Source: Pirellulales bacterium (GTDB lineage: Bacteria > Planctomycetota > Planctomycetia > Pirellulales > Lacipirellulaceae). From it: DNA of 64,000 bases. The notes beneath the pieces are model-generated. The model made no database searches. It saw only the letters and a program-made list of their open reading frames with translations, and was not told the origin of the DNA. Positions within the stretch are counted from its first letter, which is position 1. Each line of letters starts with the position of its first letter. The stretch spans positions 62,001 to 126,000 of the forward strand of contig JAHBXQ010000006.1 of assembly GCA_019636345.1 (NCBI GenBank), in the 5' to 3' direction. Below are positions 40,108 through 50,700 of this stretch, in pieces. Position numbers and translations under genes: made by a program.

Positions 40108-40929
40108 TTACTCAAATCGAGTCGAACCATGACTGTTGACCGGCCGGCCGCGGTCGAACCGAATCCAACGTGCCATGAGCTGCGCGCGGCTATTGACGCG
40201 AAAATGGCGATAAATCGCTTTGACGTACTGGTTGACGGTTTGCGTCTTGAGGTTAAGCCGCTGAGCAATCTGCTTTTCGGCGTTGCCTTCGAGGAGGCCC
40301 TCGAGGACTTGTCGGAGCCGCGGCGAGAGCTGCATCGCCGACGGCTCATGGGCGGCGGCCAACTGGCGTCCCACCATCGGCGCCAATTCCCCGTGCAGCG
40401 TCGCCAAAAACAGCTTATCCCGACCGGCGAACCTGCGTTCGCCCAGAGAACGCATGATCATCAGGCCGCAGAAGTGGTCCGGGCCGAGGGCAATTCGTTG
40501 TAGTGAAAGCAGGATGTGATCGAGTTCCGAGCGACGGACGTAATCGCAAAATTGGACCGAGTTGTACCACTGGTCATCCGTGAACACGTCGTCGCGGCCT
40601 ACGACAAGCGATCGGGCAATCGGCCCAGGGAACGGCAACAGCGCCGCGGGCGAATTCTGTTGGGATTGAAACTCCATCCACTCGAACATGGCTTGACGCT
40701 GGGCGTCGTTTTCCCAGCCCATGTCGACGGTGGATAGGGGAATGAATTGCTGGCGCGCCATGCCGGTCGCTTCGCCGCCAGCGCCCACGCGCGCGCCCAA
40801 TCGTGCGCAGAGCTGCGTGAGTAGATGGAGCCGCCAAGCGTGCGGATCGGCCCCCAGGTCGCGACACTCGCCGATCAACCGGAACATGGACCGGTAGTCG
40901 CTGGCTCGCAGGTGGGCCGTTTCGCTCAT
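40108..40929 (-). CDS. LuxR-family transcriptional regulator
   Basis: 273-aa regulator. The C-terminal 65 residues (about 195-258) are a GerE-type helix-turn-helix: LSPRLRQVLEGLLEGNAEKQIAQRL, given by landmarks LSPRLRQVL and LKTQTVNQYVKAIYRHF. The N-terminal part is an uncharacterised sensing region, possibly GAF/PAS-like (residues 40-180), with no phosphoacceptor seen. It is transcribed away from the PEP-CTERM gene at 41217 with a 287-bp shared upstream region, so it could regulate that gene and the xylanase. Target is inferred from position only. Confidence 0.85.
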   Translation of the reverse strand: MSETAHLRASDYRSMFRLIGECRDLGADPHAWRLHLLTQLCARLGARVGAGGEATGMARQQFIPLSTVDMGWENDAQRQAMFEWMEFQSQQNSPAALLPFPGPIARSLVVGRDDVFTDDQWYNSVQFCDYVRRSELDHILLSLQRIALGPDHFCGLMIMRSLGERRFAGRDKLFLATLHGELAPMVGRQLAAAHEPSAMQLSPRLRQVLEGLLEGNAEKQIAQRLNLKTQTVNQYVKAIYRHFRVNSRAQLMARWIRFDRGRPVNSHGSTRFE

Positions 40930-41216
40930 GGAAAATAGCCGCGGGAGAAGAGAAGAACGTGCCGGCTTGGGGACACCCCTCGCATTTACGAGTATCGCAA
41001 AAGCAGCGACGGAATCAATAATTTCAGGTGCTGTCCCGCATTTTGAAGGGAAAGTTCATGACGTTCCACACCGCTGGAAATACGCTTGCCGGCTTGACGC
41101 CTGCATGGTTGCTGCGTTGTCGCTGTTGTCGTGACGGGCGGTTGCAGCGGCGGTCGCCTTGAGTTGGCTGGCCTTCGGCGGCACGCCAACCTTGATCCCG
41201 AACCGGGCGGGTTTGC

Positions 41217-44201
41217 ATGAGTGAAATTGTGAACTTACGAAGAATCATTGCCGTCGTCTATCTCTCGATTCTTGTGGCCTCGCTGGCGCATGCGCAGTCG
41301 TACGATTTCATTCGTCTCGATGATTCGTCGCTTCTGCCCGACGCGGGGAATGAGCTTGGCTGGAGTACTTCCCAGCCGCCGGCTATCAACGCGTCGGGGG
41401 ACGTCGCGTTTGCGATGTCTACCCTAGGTAATCGTTGGGCTGTGTTCCGCTCTGATGGAAGCGCGGTCACCACGATTTCCGACACCAACTCATCTCCTTA
41501 CGTCACTTTCGGACCGACCGTATCCATCAACGATGCGGGGATCGTAGCGATGCCCGCTCGACTCACCGCGGATCTCCTCGTGGTCGCCGGCAGCGGCGGG
41601 CCGCTAACTACGATCGCGCAAACTCAAGAGGATGGGACGACGCCGACTACCAACACGCGTGTGTCGATCAACAATGCCGGATTGGTGGCCTACAGTAATG
41701 CCTATCGCGACGATCAAGGCGTTCCTAGAACAGGACTTAATGTTGGGAGCGGCGGACCGTTGACAACGGTGGTCGATGAGAGTCACCCGACATATTCCTT
41801 TTTTTTTCCTTCGTCACCAATGCTGGATGACGCGGGCCGGGTCCTGTTTTTTTCCAACTATCGGACGGGCGACCCCATTAACCCTACTGCTTCAGGGATT
41901 TTCCTGGCCGAAAATGGCTCCGTTACAGAGCTTTCCGAAGGCCCCGGTCGGTTCTCGCTAAACAACGCCGGGCAAATTGCTTACAGCCCGTCAATTGCTC
42001 GGCTGCCTGAAGAGATTCTTCTCAAGTCGGCAGGCGGCCTCGGCACTGTGCTCAGCTCGTCACTGGGTATCAATCTAGAATCGGAGCTGTCGCTAAATGA
42101 CCACGGTCGTGTGGCGTTCGTGGGCGATGATGCTGGAGGAACGCGGCGGCTGTACTTGGGCTCAAGCGGAACGACGCCGGACGCGATCCTGTCGGCCGGC
42201 ACGGTTCTTGACGGAAATGTGATCTCTAACATCCGCTTGAGCACAGAGTCGCTCAACAACAGCGGCCAAATCGCCGCCCAGATCTTCTTCGAAGGTGGAA
42301 CGTCGATGCACTATCGACTCGACCCCGTATTCCGCTGGGCCAATGCTGTGGACGGCGTTTTCGCGGATGGAACGAAATGGGCGGCAGGCGTCGTGCCGAA
42401 CACGGCCGATACGGCGACGTTTGACCAATCCGGCATGTACACCGTCACGCTCGACGCCGACACGACGGTGGGTGAGACGCGCGTCCTAACTGGCGACATG
42501 ACGCTCGACCTCAACGGTGCCGCCTTCAATGGCGGCAAACTGACGATCGGTCAGCCCGGAAGTCCAGTCAAATTTACGATTTCGGGAGGCGAGGATATCT
42601 CCGTTAGCGTCGCGAGTGCATCGGTTCCAGAGGACGCGGATCCACAATTTCAGCCGCAGCACAGCACTGGCAGCGCCAATAGCGCGGTGTTTCCCGGCTT
42701 TCCTGTGATCGTCCCCCACGGTAGCGAATTCAGAATCGACAACTCGGCAGATATCCAATTCAGCCACTACGTTTGGATCGAAGGTACGGGCGAAGTGACG
42801 GGCCAGGCCACCCTCTTCGCGGATGCGATGGTGATCGGCGACGGCGAAACAGCACGATTCACGGTGTCGTACGAAGGCCATCTCGACGCAAATCGACTCA
42901 CTCTCGGTGATGACCAAAACTTCTTGCTAAGTGGCGGAAGTGGCACGCTGGTGATCACCAACGACGGCCGGGCGACCTTGGATGACGTGTTGGTCGGCGA
43001 TGGCGGCGACGGTACGATCGAAATCCTGTTGGGCGGGAAATTAACGGCCAATAAGATCGCGATGGCCGACAATCTCGGCTCCAATGCTCGCATCGTTGTC
43101 GACGGGTACTCGGGAAACCCAGCCGCCAATGAAAGTCGCTCGACGCTCACGACTTCCAATTGGAACATTGGAAAACTCGGCGAGGCGGACGTCCTCGTCA
43201 CCAACGGCGGCGTGCTGACCGTTGATCCGAACGAAGGAGCCAAGTGGACAATTCATCCCGATGGCTCACTTTCCCTGGCCAACCTCGAACCTGCGCTGGG
43301 TGGATTTCCTTCTGCCATTTGGGTTCCCGAGAACGCCGCGTTGGAAATTCAGGTGGGCGATCGGCACGTCCTCGGCAGCGACATTGCACTAATGGTCGTT
43401 TCGGACGGAGCAGTTGCCGCGACAACCGCCGTGATTGTGGGGCCGCATCTGCCGGCCGCGCCGGGCAGGGCCCCGGAGAAAGCCTCTGGCCAGCTCACGG
43501 TTCTGGGGCTTCCTGCCTTGGGCTTCGAGACTCCAGGTCGGCTCGAAATCCATCAAGAATTAGTGGTCGGCGAGAACGGGATCGTGGACGTGCTCGACGG
43601 CGGCGGAATCTTCGTGGGTCCCAGTGAACGTATACTCGAGGAGATCCTCCGCGGGACCGATGTGAGAGACCACGTTTACGTGCTCGACGGCGGCCGTCTC
43701 GCCGTCGCGGGCACGATCAACGTCGCCAACGGAATCGTTCACCGGCGCGGCTCCGTCGTTTGCCTCTCCGGTTGTGATTTGGAGACCGGCAGCTCTCCCG
43801 GCGCCGGCACGATCAACGCTGATCTTGTTGTCGAACCCGGGGGCCGGTGGATTGTCGAGATCGCCGGACTTGCGCCGGATACGGAGCACGACCAACTGAT
43901 CGTGGGCGGCGACGTGACGATTGACGGCACGATAGTGCTGAAGTTTCTCGACGGCTTCGCCCCGCAACAGGGGCAGCAGTTCGAGTTCCTCAATGTCGGC
44001 GGGAACGCCGATCTGAGCGGCGCCTCTTTCGAGATTCACAATCTTGCACCGGGATTCATCTACGAAATCACTCCGAGCGCAAGCGGATTCATGCTTACCG
44101 CCCTCAACGACGGCGTATTTGTGCCTGAACCTGCGACCGTCGCCCTGCTCCTTTCGGGATTATTCTCAATGGGCTCAGGTCGACGCGCGGCAATGTCATA
44201 G
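41217..44201 (+). CDS. Large secreted PEP-CTERM protein with beta-rich repeats
   Basis: 994 aa. Signal peptide (MSEIVNLRRIIAVVYLSILVASLAHA by its landmarks RRIIAVVYL and LAHA). Residues about 40-390 hold short repeats of the kind SINDAGIVA, SINNAGLVA, SLNNAGQIA, NNSGQIA, the 'choice-of-anchor' or NHL-like pattern seen in planctomycete outer proteins. From about 400 on, beta-strand modules (ADTATFDQSGMYTVTLDADTTV) of the autotransporter-associated type. C-terminus VPEPATVALLLSGLFSMGSGRR is a PEP-CTERM signal: motif, hydrophobic helix, Arg cluster. It is expected to be recognised by an exosortase. Lower GC than the flanks. Confidence 0.85.
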   Translation: MSEIVNLRRIIAVVYLSILVASLAHAQSYDFIRLDDSSLLPDAGNELGWSTSQPPAINASGDVAFAMSTLGNRWAVFRSDGSAVTTISDTNSSPYVTFGPTVSINDAGIVAMPARLTADLLVVAGSGGPLTTIAQTQEDGTTPTTNTRVSINNAGLVAYSNAYRDDQGVPRTGLNVGSGGPLTTVVDESHPTYSFFFPSSPMLDDAGRVLFFSNYRTGDPINPTASGIFLAENGSVTELSEGPGRFSLNNAGQIAYSPSIARLPEEILLKSAGGLGTVLSSSLGINLESELSLNDHGRVAFVGDDAGGTRRLYLGSSGTTPDAILSAGTVLDGNVISNIRLSTESLNNSGQIAAQIFFEGGTSMHYRLDPVFRWANAVDGVFADGTKWAAGVVPNTADTATFDQSGMYTVTLDADTTVGETRVLTGDMTLDLNGAAFNGGKLTIGQPGSPVKFTISGGEDISVSVASASVPEDADPQFQPQHSTGSANSAVFPGFPVIVPHGSEFRIDNSADIQFSHYVWIEGTGEVTGQATLFADAMVIGDGETARFTVSYEGHLDANRLTLGDDQNFLLSGGSGTLVITNDGRATLDDVLVGDGGDGTIEILLGGKLTANKIAMADNLGSNARIVVDGYSGNPAANESRSTLTTSNWNIGKLGEADVLVTNGGVLTVDPNEGAKWTIHPDGSLSLANLEPALGGFPSAIWVPENAALEIQVGDRHVLGSDIALMVVSDGAVAATTAVIVGPHLPAAPGRAPEKASGQLTVLGLPALGFETPGRLEIHQELVVGENGIVDVLDGGGIFVGPSERILEEILRGTDVRDHVYVLDGGRLAVAGTINVANGIVHRRGSVVCLSGCDLETGSSPGAGTINADLVVEPGGRWIVEIAGLAPDTEHDQLIVGGDVTIDGTIVLKFLDGFAPQQGQQFEFLNVGGNADLSGASFEIHNLAPGFIYEITPSASGFMLTALNDGVFVPEPATVALLLSGLFSMGSGRRAAMS

Positions 44202-44388
44202 ACTCATAAGGCTCTCAACTCGTACCGCATATCGATGCTTTTTGGCACGCGGCAAAGGCGCGAGACGCAAGAGTTGTTGCGCGCCCATGTCGAACCGCCC
44301 TGAGCGATCTGAAAGGCCCGTAAACCTGCCCAGGCCGTGAACGCTGGCGCAGCTCATGGCGATGGGCAGTCAGCGGCGTATCGCGGGG

Positions 44389-44460
44389 CGCCAAAGCCGG
44401 CGAACGCCGTTTCATCCTCGCCCACAGCCCCTTGCGCCCCGCGGGGCGATAGGCCGCCGC
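44389..44460. repeat. 72-bp exact copy of the 3' end of the helicase gene
   Basis: Identical to 39774-39845, which covers the last codons of the helicase, its stop codon and 8 bp beyond. Same orientation. It lies in the 645-bp non-coding gap between the PEP-CTERM gene and the xylanase, directly before an IS66 fragment. Confidence 0.95.
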
Positions 44461-44469
44461 ATCGCCGAC

Positions 44470-44640
44470 GTGCGGACCGCCGACTTCTTCACGCTCCTCG
44501 CCAGCGCCGTTCGCAACAACCTCGACGTCTGGGCCGGTTTCCACAACATCCTCGACCGCCTGCTGGCCGGCGAGACCGATTGCGAATCGCGCCGCCCCGG
44601 CGCCTGGCGCCGCGCCCGCCCCGAGGCGATCCGCAGCTCA
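44470..44640 (+). pseudogene. IS66 transposase C-terminal fragment
   Basis: Reads RTADFFTLLASAVRNNLDV then FHNILDRLLAGETD, closely related to the C-terminal part of the IS66 TnpC at 15209-15455. No start, and the rest of the element is absent. It abuts the duplicated helicase tail at 44389-44460. The 200 bp that follow contain no gene. Confidence 0.75.
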
Positions 44641-44846
44641 TTGCCGCCCCGTGCACTCCGTGCCACTGTGGCGAAATCCCCGGGCTCGCTCGCCCGCCAC
44701 TGCAGCTTGGCCTTCAGCCAGCCGCTGCGGGGAAGACGGCCCGCGCCCACGGACGCGCCGCAATTGTCACATTTGTTTTCGCAATAACAGATGCGCCGCT
44801 CGCGACCGATCGGTTACCGTGAAGGGGGACTCGGAACGGGAGAAGA

Positions 44847-46967
44847 ATGACGATGGCGCATCGCACGGCAAGAGGCGGAATGGGGACGCTCTATCGTCGG
44901 ATTCGCACGCCGCGGTTTTCGAAATCCCGCACGACGCTGGCGACGCTCCGCGCCATGCTCGCCGCGGCGGTTGCTCTCGGGCCGCTCGGGGCCGAACTCT
45001 CCGCCGTCGCCCAAACGACGACCGTCAACGGCAACACGCTTGCCATGCGCTCCAACGGCGCCTCCAGCGGTCTGAGCTGGAATCTCGACCAGAACGGTTT
45101 CGTCGGGACGTACGTCACGCTGGCCGAGCCCGGCGACGTGACCATCAGCGTGCAGGCCTCGGGCCAGGCGGGCGGCGGCCCCGCGCCGAAGATGAACGTC
45201 GTCGTCGGCGACTGGCGGGCCGGCTTCGACGTCGGCGGCACGCTCAACCCCTACGTGCACACGTTCTCGCTGCCGGCCGGCACGCACTTTGTGCGCACCG
45301 AGTATCCGAACGATTTCGTCGGCGCCTCGGCGTCCGCCAGCTCGCGGAGTCTCACCGTGCGGAGCCTGAGCGTCACCGGCGCGACGGTCTCCAACGTCAA
45401 CGACGTGTCCAACGCCCTGGCCGCCTCGGACACGTACATCCAGTACGGTCGCCGCGGCGACGCCCGGCTCGCCCTGGTCGGCGCCGAGCCGGGTTCGACC
45501 GTCGACGTCCAGCTCAAGCGGCACGCGTTCAACTGGGGCGCCAACGCCCACGGCACGAGTACGGCCCTCTTCAACAACGCCCAGTACACCGACTTCTTCA
45601 AGACGCACTTCAACATGATCGTCCCCTCGCGGGCCGGCAAGTGGAACAACAACGAATCGACGCGCAACGTCGTCACCAGCGTCACCGGCAACGGCTACCT
45701 CAACACGATGCTCAACTTCGCCGAGGCCAACAACATGCGGGCCCGCCTGCACAACCTGATCTGGGCCAACTCCGACGGCGCCGAGCAGCCGAGTTGGGTC
45801 CGCAATATGCTCAACAACCCTGAAGCGATCGACCCGCTCACCGGCAAATCGAACCTCGACGCCCTCCGCGACGCGATCAGCAACCGCATCGGCTACTACG
45901 TCGGCGACGGCCCCGGCGGCTTTCCCGAGCTCTCGTTGCGGTACGACGAGGTCGACATCTACAACGAAAGCCGGCACACCGGCGTCAACGCCTCCACGGA
46001 CGCCAATTACTGGAACCGCTACGGGGCTGCGGGCGTCGCCGACATCTACGCCGAGGCCGCCCAGGCGGCCGCCAACGCCGGCTCCCAAGCCAAGATGTAC
46101 GTCAACGAGTACAACGTCTTCAACTGGAACGACCAGTACGCCAACTGGTACCGCCAGCACATCGAGGACATCCAATACGCCGACGGCGATCCGCACACCG
46201 CCCCCGTCGGCGGCATCGGCATCCAGGTCTACCTCGGCACAGGCGGCGGCGCCTTCCAGCCCGTCCGCGCCATGCAGTCGATGCAGAACCTCAGCGTCCT
46301 GGGCCTGCCGATGTCGATCACCGAATTCGGCGTCTCCGATTCCGTCGAGGATCCCGAACTTGCCAGGCAGTTCGTCAATCAGGTCATGCGCATGTCCTTC
46401 GGCCATCCCGACATGACCACCTTCATGTACTGGGGCTTCTGGGCCGGAGGCAACAGCCAAGCGGCTCAGGGCGCCTCGATCCTCGCCAACGCCGACTGGT
46501 CGCTCACCGACATCGGCAAGATGTACCAGGACATGCTCGGCATCCAGGATTGGGACGGCGACCCCGCCAACGGCTGGACGACCAGTCTCTCCCTCCCGGT
46601 CGGCCCCGACGGGACGATCGACTTCACCGGCTTCTACGGCGACTACGAGATTACCGTCGACGGTCGGCGCTACGCACTCACGCTCGACAAAGGCCAGACC
46701 GACCACGCCCTCGTCACGGCCCTGTCGGCCGACTTCAACGGCGACGGACGGGTCGATGACGCCGACTTGGCCGTCTGGCAGGACGGGTTCGGACTCGGCG
46801 ACGTCGACGGGAACGCCCTGCTCGCCTGGCAGCGGCAACTCGGCCTGCAACTGTCCCCGTCGCTAGGCCCCGCTGCCGCCGCAGCCGTCCCCGAACCCGC
46901 CGGCTGGCTCCTGCTGGCCCTCGCGACGCTGATGCGGCGAAGACCTCGGCGGTCGAGCGGCTCTTGA
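44847..46967 (+). CDS. Secreted GH10 endo-1,4-beta-xylanase with dockerin-like repeat and PEP-CTERM
   Basis: 706 aa. Leader with a basic start and hydrophobic core near 36-58. Residues about 60-155 are a beta domain resembling a xylan-binding carbohydrate-binding module (WNLDQNGFVGTYVTL). GH10 barrel about 195-580: HAFNWGANAHG, the acid/base Glu374 in DIYNES and the nucleophile Glu493 in MSITEFG. Then a calcium-binding dockerin-type stretch (DFNGDGRVDDADLAVWQ, about 632-648). C-terminal PEP-CTERM (VPEPAGWLLLALATLMRRR). The acid/base motif YNES departs from the usual VNE. It should act outside the cell on xylan; the dockerin may bind a cohesin or be structural. A GGGAGAAG site precedes the ATG. 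Confidence 0.9.
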   Translation: MTMAHRTARGGMGTLYRRIRTPRFSKSRTTLATLRAMLAAAVALGPLGAELSAVAQTTTVNGNTLAMRSNGASSGLSWNLDQNGFVGTYVTLAEPGDVTISVQASGQAGGGPAPKMNVVVGDWRAGFDVGGTLNPYVHTFSLPAGTHFVRTEYPNDFVGASASASSRSLTVRSLSVTGATVSNVNDVSNALAASDTYIQYGRRGDARLALVGAEPGSTVDVQLKRHAFNWGANAHGTSTALFNNAQYTDFFKTHFNMIVPSRAGKWNNNESTRNVVTSVTGNGYLNTMLNFAEANNMRARLHNLIWANSDGAEQPSWVRNMLNNPEAIDPLTGKSNLDALRDAISNRIGYYVGDGPGGFPELSLRYDEVDIYNESRHTGVNASTDANYWNRYGAAGVADIYAEAAQAAANAGSQAKMYVNEYNVFNWNDQYANWYRQHIEDIQYADGDPHTAPVGGIGIQVYLGTGGGAFQPVRAMQSMQNLSVLGLPMSITEFGVSDSVEDPELARQFVNQVMRMSFGHPDMTTFMYWGFWAGGNSQAAQGASILANADWSLTDIGKMYQDMLGIQDWDGDPANGWTTSLSLPVGPDGTIDFTGFYGDYEITVDGRRYALTLDKGQTDHALVTALSADFNGDGRVDDADLAVWQDGFGLGDVDGNALLAWQRQLGLQLSPSLGPAAAAAVPEPAGWLLLALATLMRRRPRRSSGS

Positions 46968-47143
46968 ACTTCGGCGAAGATCGTGTCGGACGACGATCTC
47001 GAGCGCTTGCCAGGCAAGTGGCACAATCCGGGGGGCTGTCGCTTTTCCCTGGAGGATCTTGGGATGAACAGCGTTGCGTGCTGGATCGTGCTGACAGCCG
47101 ACGGACGGATTCGGCTGCGGCGGATTCGGTGGCACGAACCGGG

Positions 47144-47382
47144 TTGCGCGTCGCCGCCGCCCAGGTGACCACGGCCGCCCGGCTCGCCGGCGCCGCGGAG
47201 TCCGCCCCCCCGCGCTGCTCGCCCGAGGACTTCGCCCAGGGGATGACGGTGCTCCACCCCGAACACGGCCCGGGCAAAATCACCGCCCTCTCGGGAAGCG
47301 GCAAGAACCGCCGGGCGACGGTCCAATTCGCCACAGCCGGCGAACGCCGCTTCATCCTCGCCCACAGCCCCCTGCGCCCCGC
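47144..47382. repeat. 239-bp copy of the 3' part of the helicase gene
   Basis: Matches 39589-39827 in the same orientation with 8 mismatches that I counted by eye (about 97% identity). It encodes the whole C-terminal Tudor-like tail (LRVAAAQVTTAARLAG through FILAHSPLRP) in an open frame, but without the helicase. It starts 177 bp after the xylanase stop. No promoter or ribosome site of its own is evident. Confidence 0.95.
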
Positions 47383-47463
47383 CTTTAGATCCGGCAGGGG
47401 CGGCAGGAAATCGGCCCCGCACGGGGCCTGGGAAGGGTCCCGAAGTTCAGCCGCAGCGCAAAC

Positions 47464-47765
47464 GGGTAGCCCAGGTCGTCCCCAACCTCGCACGGCGCAG
47501 CCGCAAGAAGCATTCCGTTGCGACGCGGCACTCCAGGTGGGGGCGACGCGCGACATTGCCAATGGCGCCATCAGCCCCCGGCTCTGCCGGGGGGTAGATC
47601 TCCATTGGGGCAAGCGTTGCGCCTTCGGTGCGCGACCCCCGGCCGGAGGCCGGGGCTGCCTGCGCGCGGGAGGCGTTTCTTCGGGCGCAGCGCTCCAGTT
47701 GGGAGCCACGGTGGGAGGAATGCTTCTTGCTTACGCACTCCCTTTGAGAACAACCGGTGCTACCC
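47464..47765. repeat. MITE-like inverted-repeat element with internal insertion, copy 1
   Basis: Left end GGGTAGCCCAGGTCGTCCCC; right end (reverse complement) GGGTAGCACCGGTTGTTCTC. The outer arms match 52418-52555, but about 160 bp of other sequence rich in CCCCCGG / CCGGGG pairs splits the middle. The right end touches the last codons of the convergent PEP-CTERM gene. Confidence 0.7.
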
Positions 47766-50700
47766 GGCTTTGTAACGAGCCTGCCGGGCTATCGCCGCCG
47801 CGGTTCGGCGTCGTGTCAGCGATGCTGCAATACCGATGACGATGATCAGTTGTAGAAGCGCGACCGACGCCGGCTCAGGTACATGTATGGCATTGAGGTA
47901 AATGCCGTATTCGTCTTGATCAAGCCAAAAGCGATCGGCGCGAGTATCTGCATAAACTCGCTTCCAAGACGAGAGGTCGATTTCGAACGATCGTGGATCG
48001 AAACCTTCGATCTTGGCGATAAACGAATTGAGTTGCCGGTTTCCGACGATCATCCAACGGTAATGATGGTTGAGCTGCAACTCGTCGACGTGACCGAGGA
48101 CTCCGGAAGAATTCAAGGGAACAGGCTCGAAGACAAAGGGATTCTCCGGCGTCGCGTTCACAACCATGCGATCGCCGACGAGCAGCAAATCACCGCCGAG
48201 GCCGAACGCGCCGCCGGCAACGCCATCGGCGTGGTTGATCTCCCACCGATATCGGCCCCCGCCGCGCAGCTCCATGATTGCGCCAGTGGCGGAACCGAGC
48301 ATGCCGATCGGCTGCTGGGAATCCAACAGGCCTGGCGCAATGGTCGCGTCTTCCCCAAAAACGATATTGCCGGAAAGCAATCCCGTTCCCGCCAGGACGG
48401 AACCTGGCTCGAAGTCAAAACCCTGTGTCTTGAGAACTCCGCTATTGCCCCCTGTGCCCAGGAGGGTCAGCGACGCTCCCGCTGCAAGTCGAATCGATCC
48501 GTCGAGCGAAAAATCGGCCGCGAGCGGACGAGTCGACAAGCCGTCGAGCAAAGAAAGCGTCGAGTCCCCGCTAACGAAGAGATCGCCTTTGAGATTTGTG
48601 GTCGCTTGGGCATTTCCTTGCCTCCCCGCCAGCATGCCTCCTCTGAGCATCACCGTGGGCGTCGGCGCGGCGCTCTGCACCGGCGGAGTAATTCGATCCA
48701 ATACGAGCGTCCCCTCAGGGTCGATGGCAACTGTTGCAGACCCCAGTGCGAGATAGCCGCCTCGACCGGAAGTTGCGTAAAGGTGGAGGGAACCTTCCTC
48801 AATATGGACGTCGCCCGAATAGTCTGGATTCGAGACGCCGCCAAACTGTACGATTCCGTCGGTCCGTTTCGTAATTGGGCTATTGCCGGTCAACGGAAGT
48901 TCGACAAGCCCCGACTCTAGCAGAAGGCTTTCGACGGTTGCGCTCGGGTTGAGACCGCAGCAAGAGAGAGCCAACGAGCCGTTGTCCCTCACCGCGACAT
49001 TTCCGAGAGAATAACGTGCATCGGGCGACGGGTCTCTAAGGATCAGCTCGCCGCCGCTAATTTCGATGTCCCCGCCGACAGGCAGCGCCGCAACGTTCGT
49101 GACGGTGACGTCAGTTCGCGAGCCGGCGATATATGTCTTCCCGGTATATGTATTGTTTCCGCCGACCTTCGTGCTCGCTGCGTAGGTCACGGAGGTCGGG
49201 CGTCCGTTGTCGACGATGCCGGCGTTAATCTCGCCTTCGAAGCTGCCGAACACGACAAGCTCGCCGTCGGCGAATTTTCCCGGCTGGACGACGCCGTCGT
49301 CGATCTTTGCCGCCAAGAGGCCGCCGCCATCGATGGTCATGGTATGGCCGCCCAGATGAAACATGCCGGTTCCAGCTCCACCCACCAGACCATAGACGGT
49401 ACGATCTCCGCTCAGGACGCCTGCCCCCTGACTAGGCGGGGCGCTGGCGATGTGGGTCTCCGTCGCCTGCTCAAGCGGAACATAGGGTCCGGTATAATCG
49501 CTGACGCGCCCTTCGGCGCTAATCTGGGCGAACCCCCCGGCGTGAATCCACGCTGGGAGGATGCCGTTAACCGAGCCCGGCGAGTTCATTAACACGAGCG
49601 ACTGGAACATCGAGCTCGATGCCGAGCTATTGAACGGAGAACTGGCGCGGTTGATCTCGGCAGCGACGCTCATGACGGCTCCCGGCTGGCGGACGATTTC
49701 GTCGACCACCAGATCGCCCTGACTTTGCTGGCCTCCAAGGTATTTCAGCCCCTGAACGACGGACAGCCCACGTACCAGTTCGACGCGGCTGATGTGCTCG
49801 CGCGAGGTGCTCGGCGCTACTGACGGCCAAACGCTTAAGATTCCGCCATGCATTCGCACCGAGACGTCGTCTGGAATGCGATCCGCAAGCGGACCGTCTG
49901 ACCTCGCGAGATCGATATAGGCCGCGCCAGTATTGAAGATGTCGAGGCGCCCGCCCTCCGGAAGTCGCCCCGCTTCGGCGACGACCAATTCGCCGCCGTA
50001 CACGCGCGTGGCGCCAACGTGCTCGGCCGGATAGCCCACGAGCTTCAAAACGGGCCGCGAGGATACCAGTCCCAAGGACACTGCCGGGAAGACGGGCTGC
50101 CGACCAATCGTGAGATCGCCTCCGCGAAGGCGCCCCTCCAGACGTATTGCCCCGTTTCCGCCGATATAGGCTCCGTGATCGCCCAGTTCCAAGGCTCCTT
50201 TGAGCACCGCCTCGTTCGAGACGCTGTTCGCCGCGGGAACAACAAGGAGCGCGCCGCCGTTCGCAAAGCCCGATCCGTTGTTCAGATGGAGGTCTGCTTC
50301 CGTCGTCGACCCAGGTTGCACCATCAGTGACGCTCCGCGGGAACGGCCAAGCGTGATTTGGCCGTTGGTGGCGTTACGCCCCGCGACTGAGTCGTTGATC
50401 GTCAACTCGCCTGCAAGAACTTGGATCGGGATCCCCGAGTCCACGTGGCTGATGACCCGTCCCTGGACGAATCCACTGAACCGCAACCCGTTCGGCGTCT
50501 GAACATTTCCCTGCACCAATCCGGACTGAATATCAATCCTCTCGGCTACGAGCGTTGCGCCCGGCGCCACCTGAATGTTGATTGGCTCAGCGGGTACGCC
50601 TCCGCCGGAGCGAATGCTCCGGACGCGCTGATCGGTTTCGACGATGAAATGGCCGTTGCTTCTTATTTCGATGTCTCCCTCGTAAGCCATCGGGACGAGA

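Noticed and set aside
46983-47168. Small ORF (62 codons) after the xylanase
   Set aside because: No homology, no ribosome site, and its end reads into the helicase-tail copy in the wrong frame.
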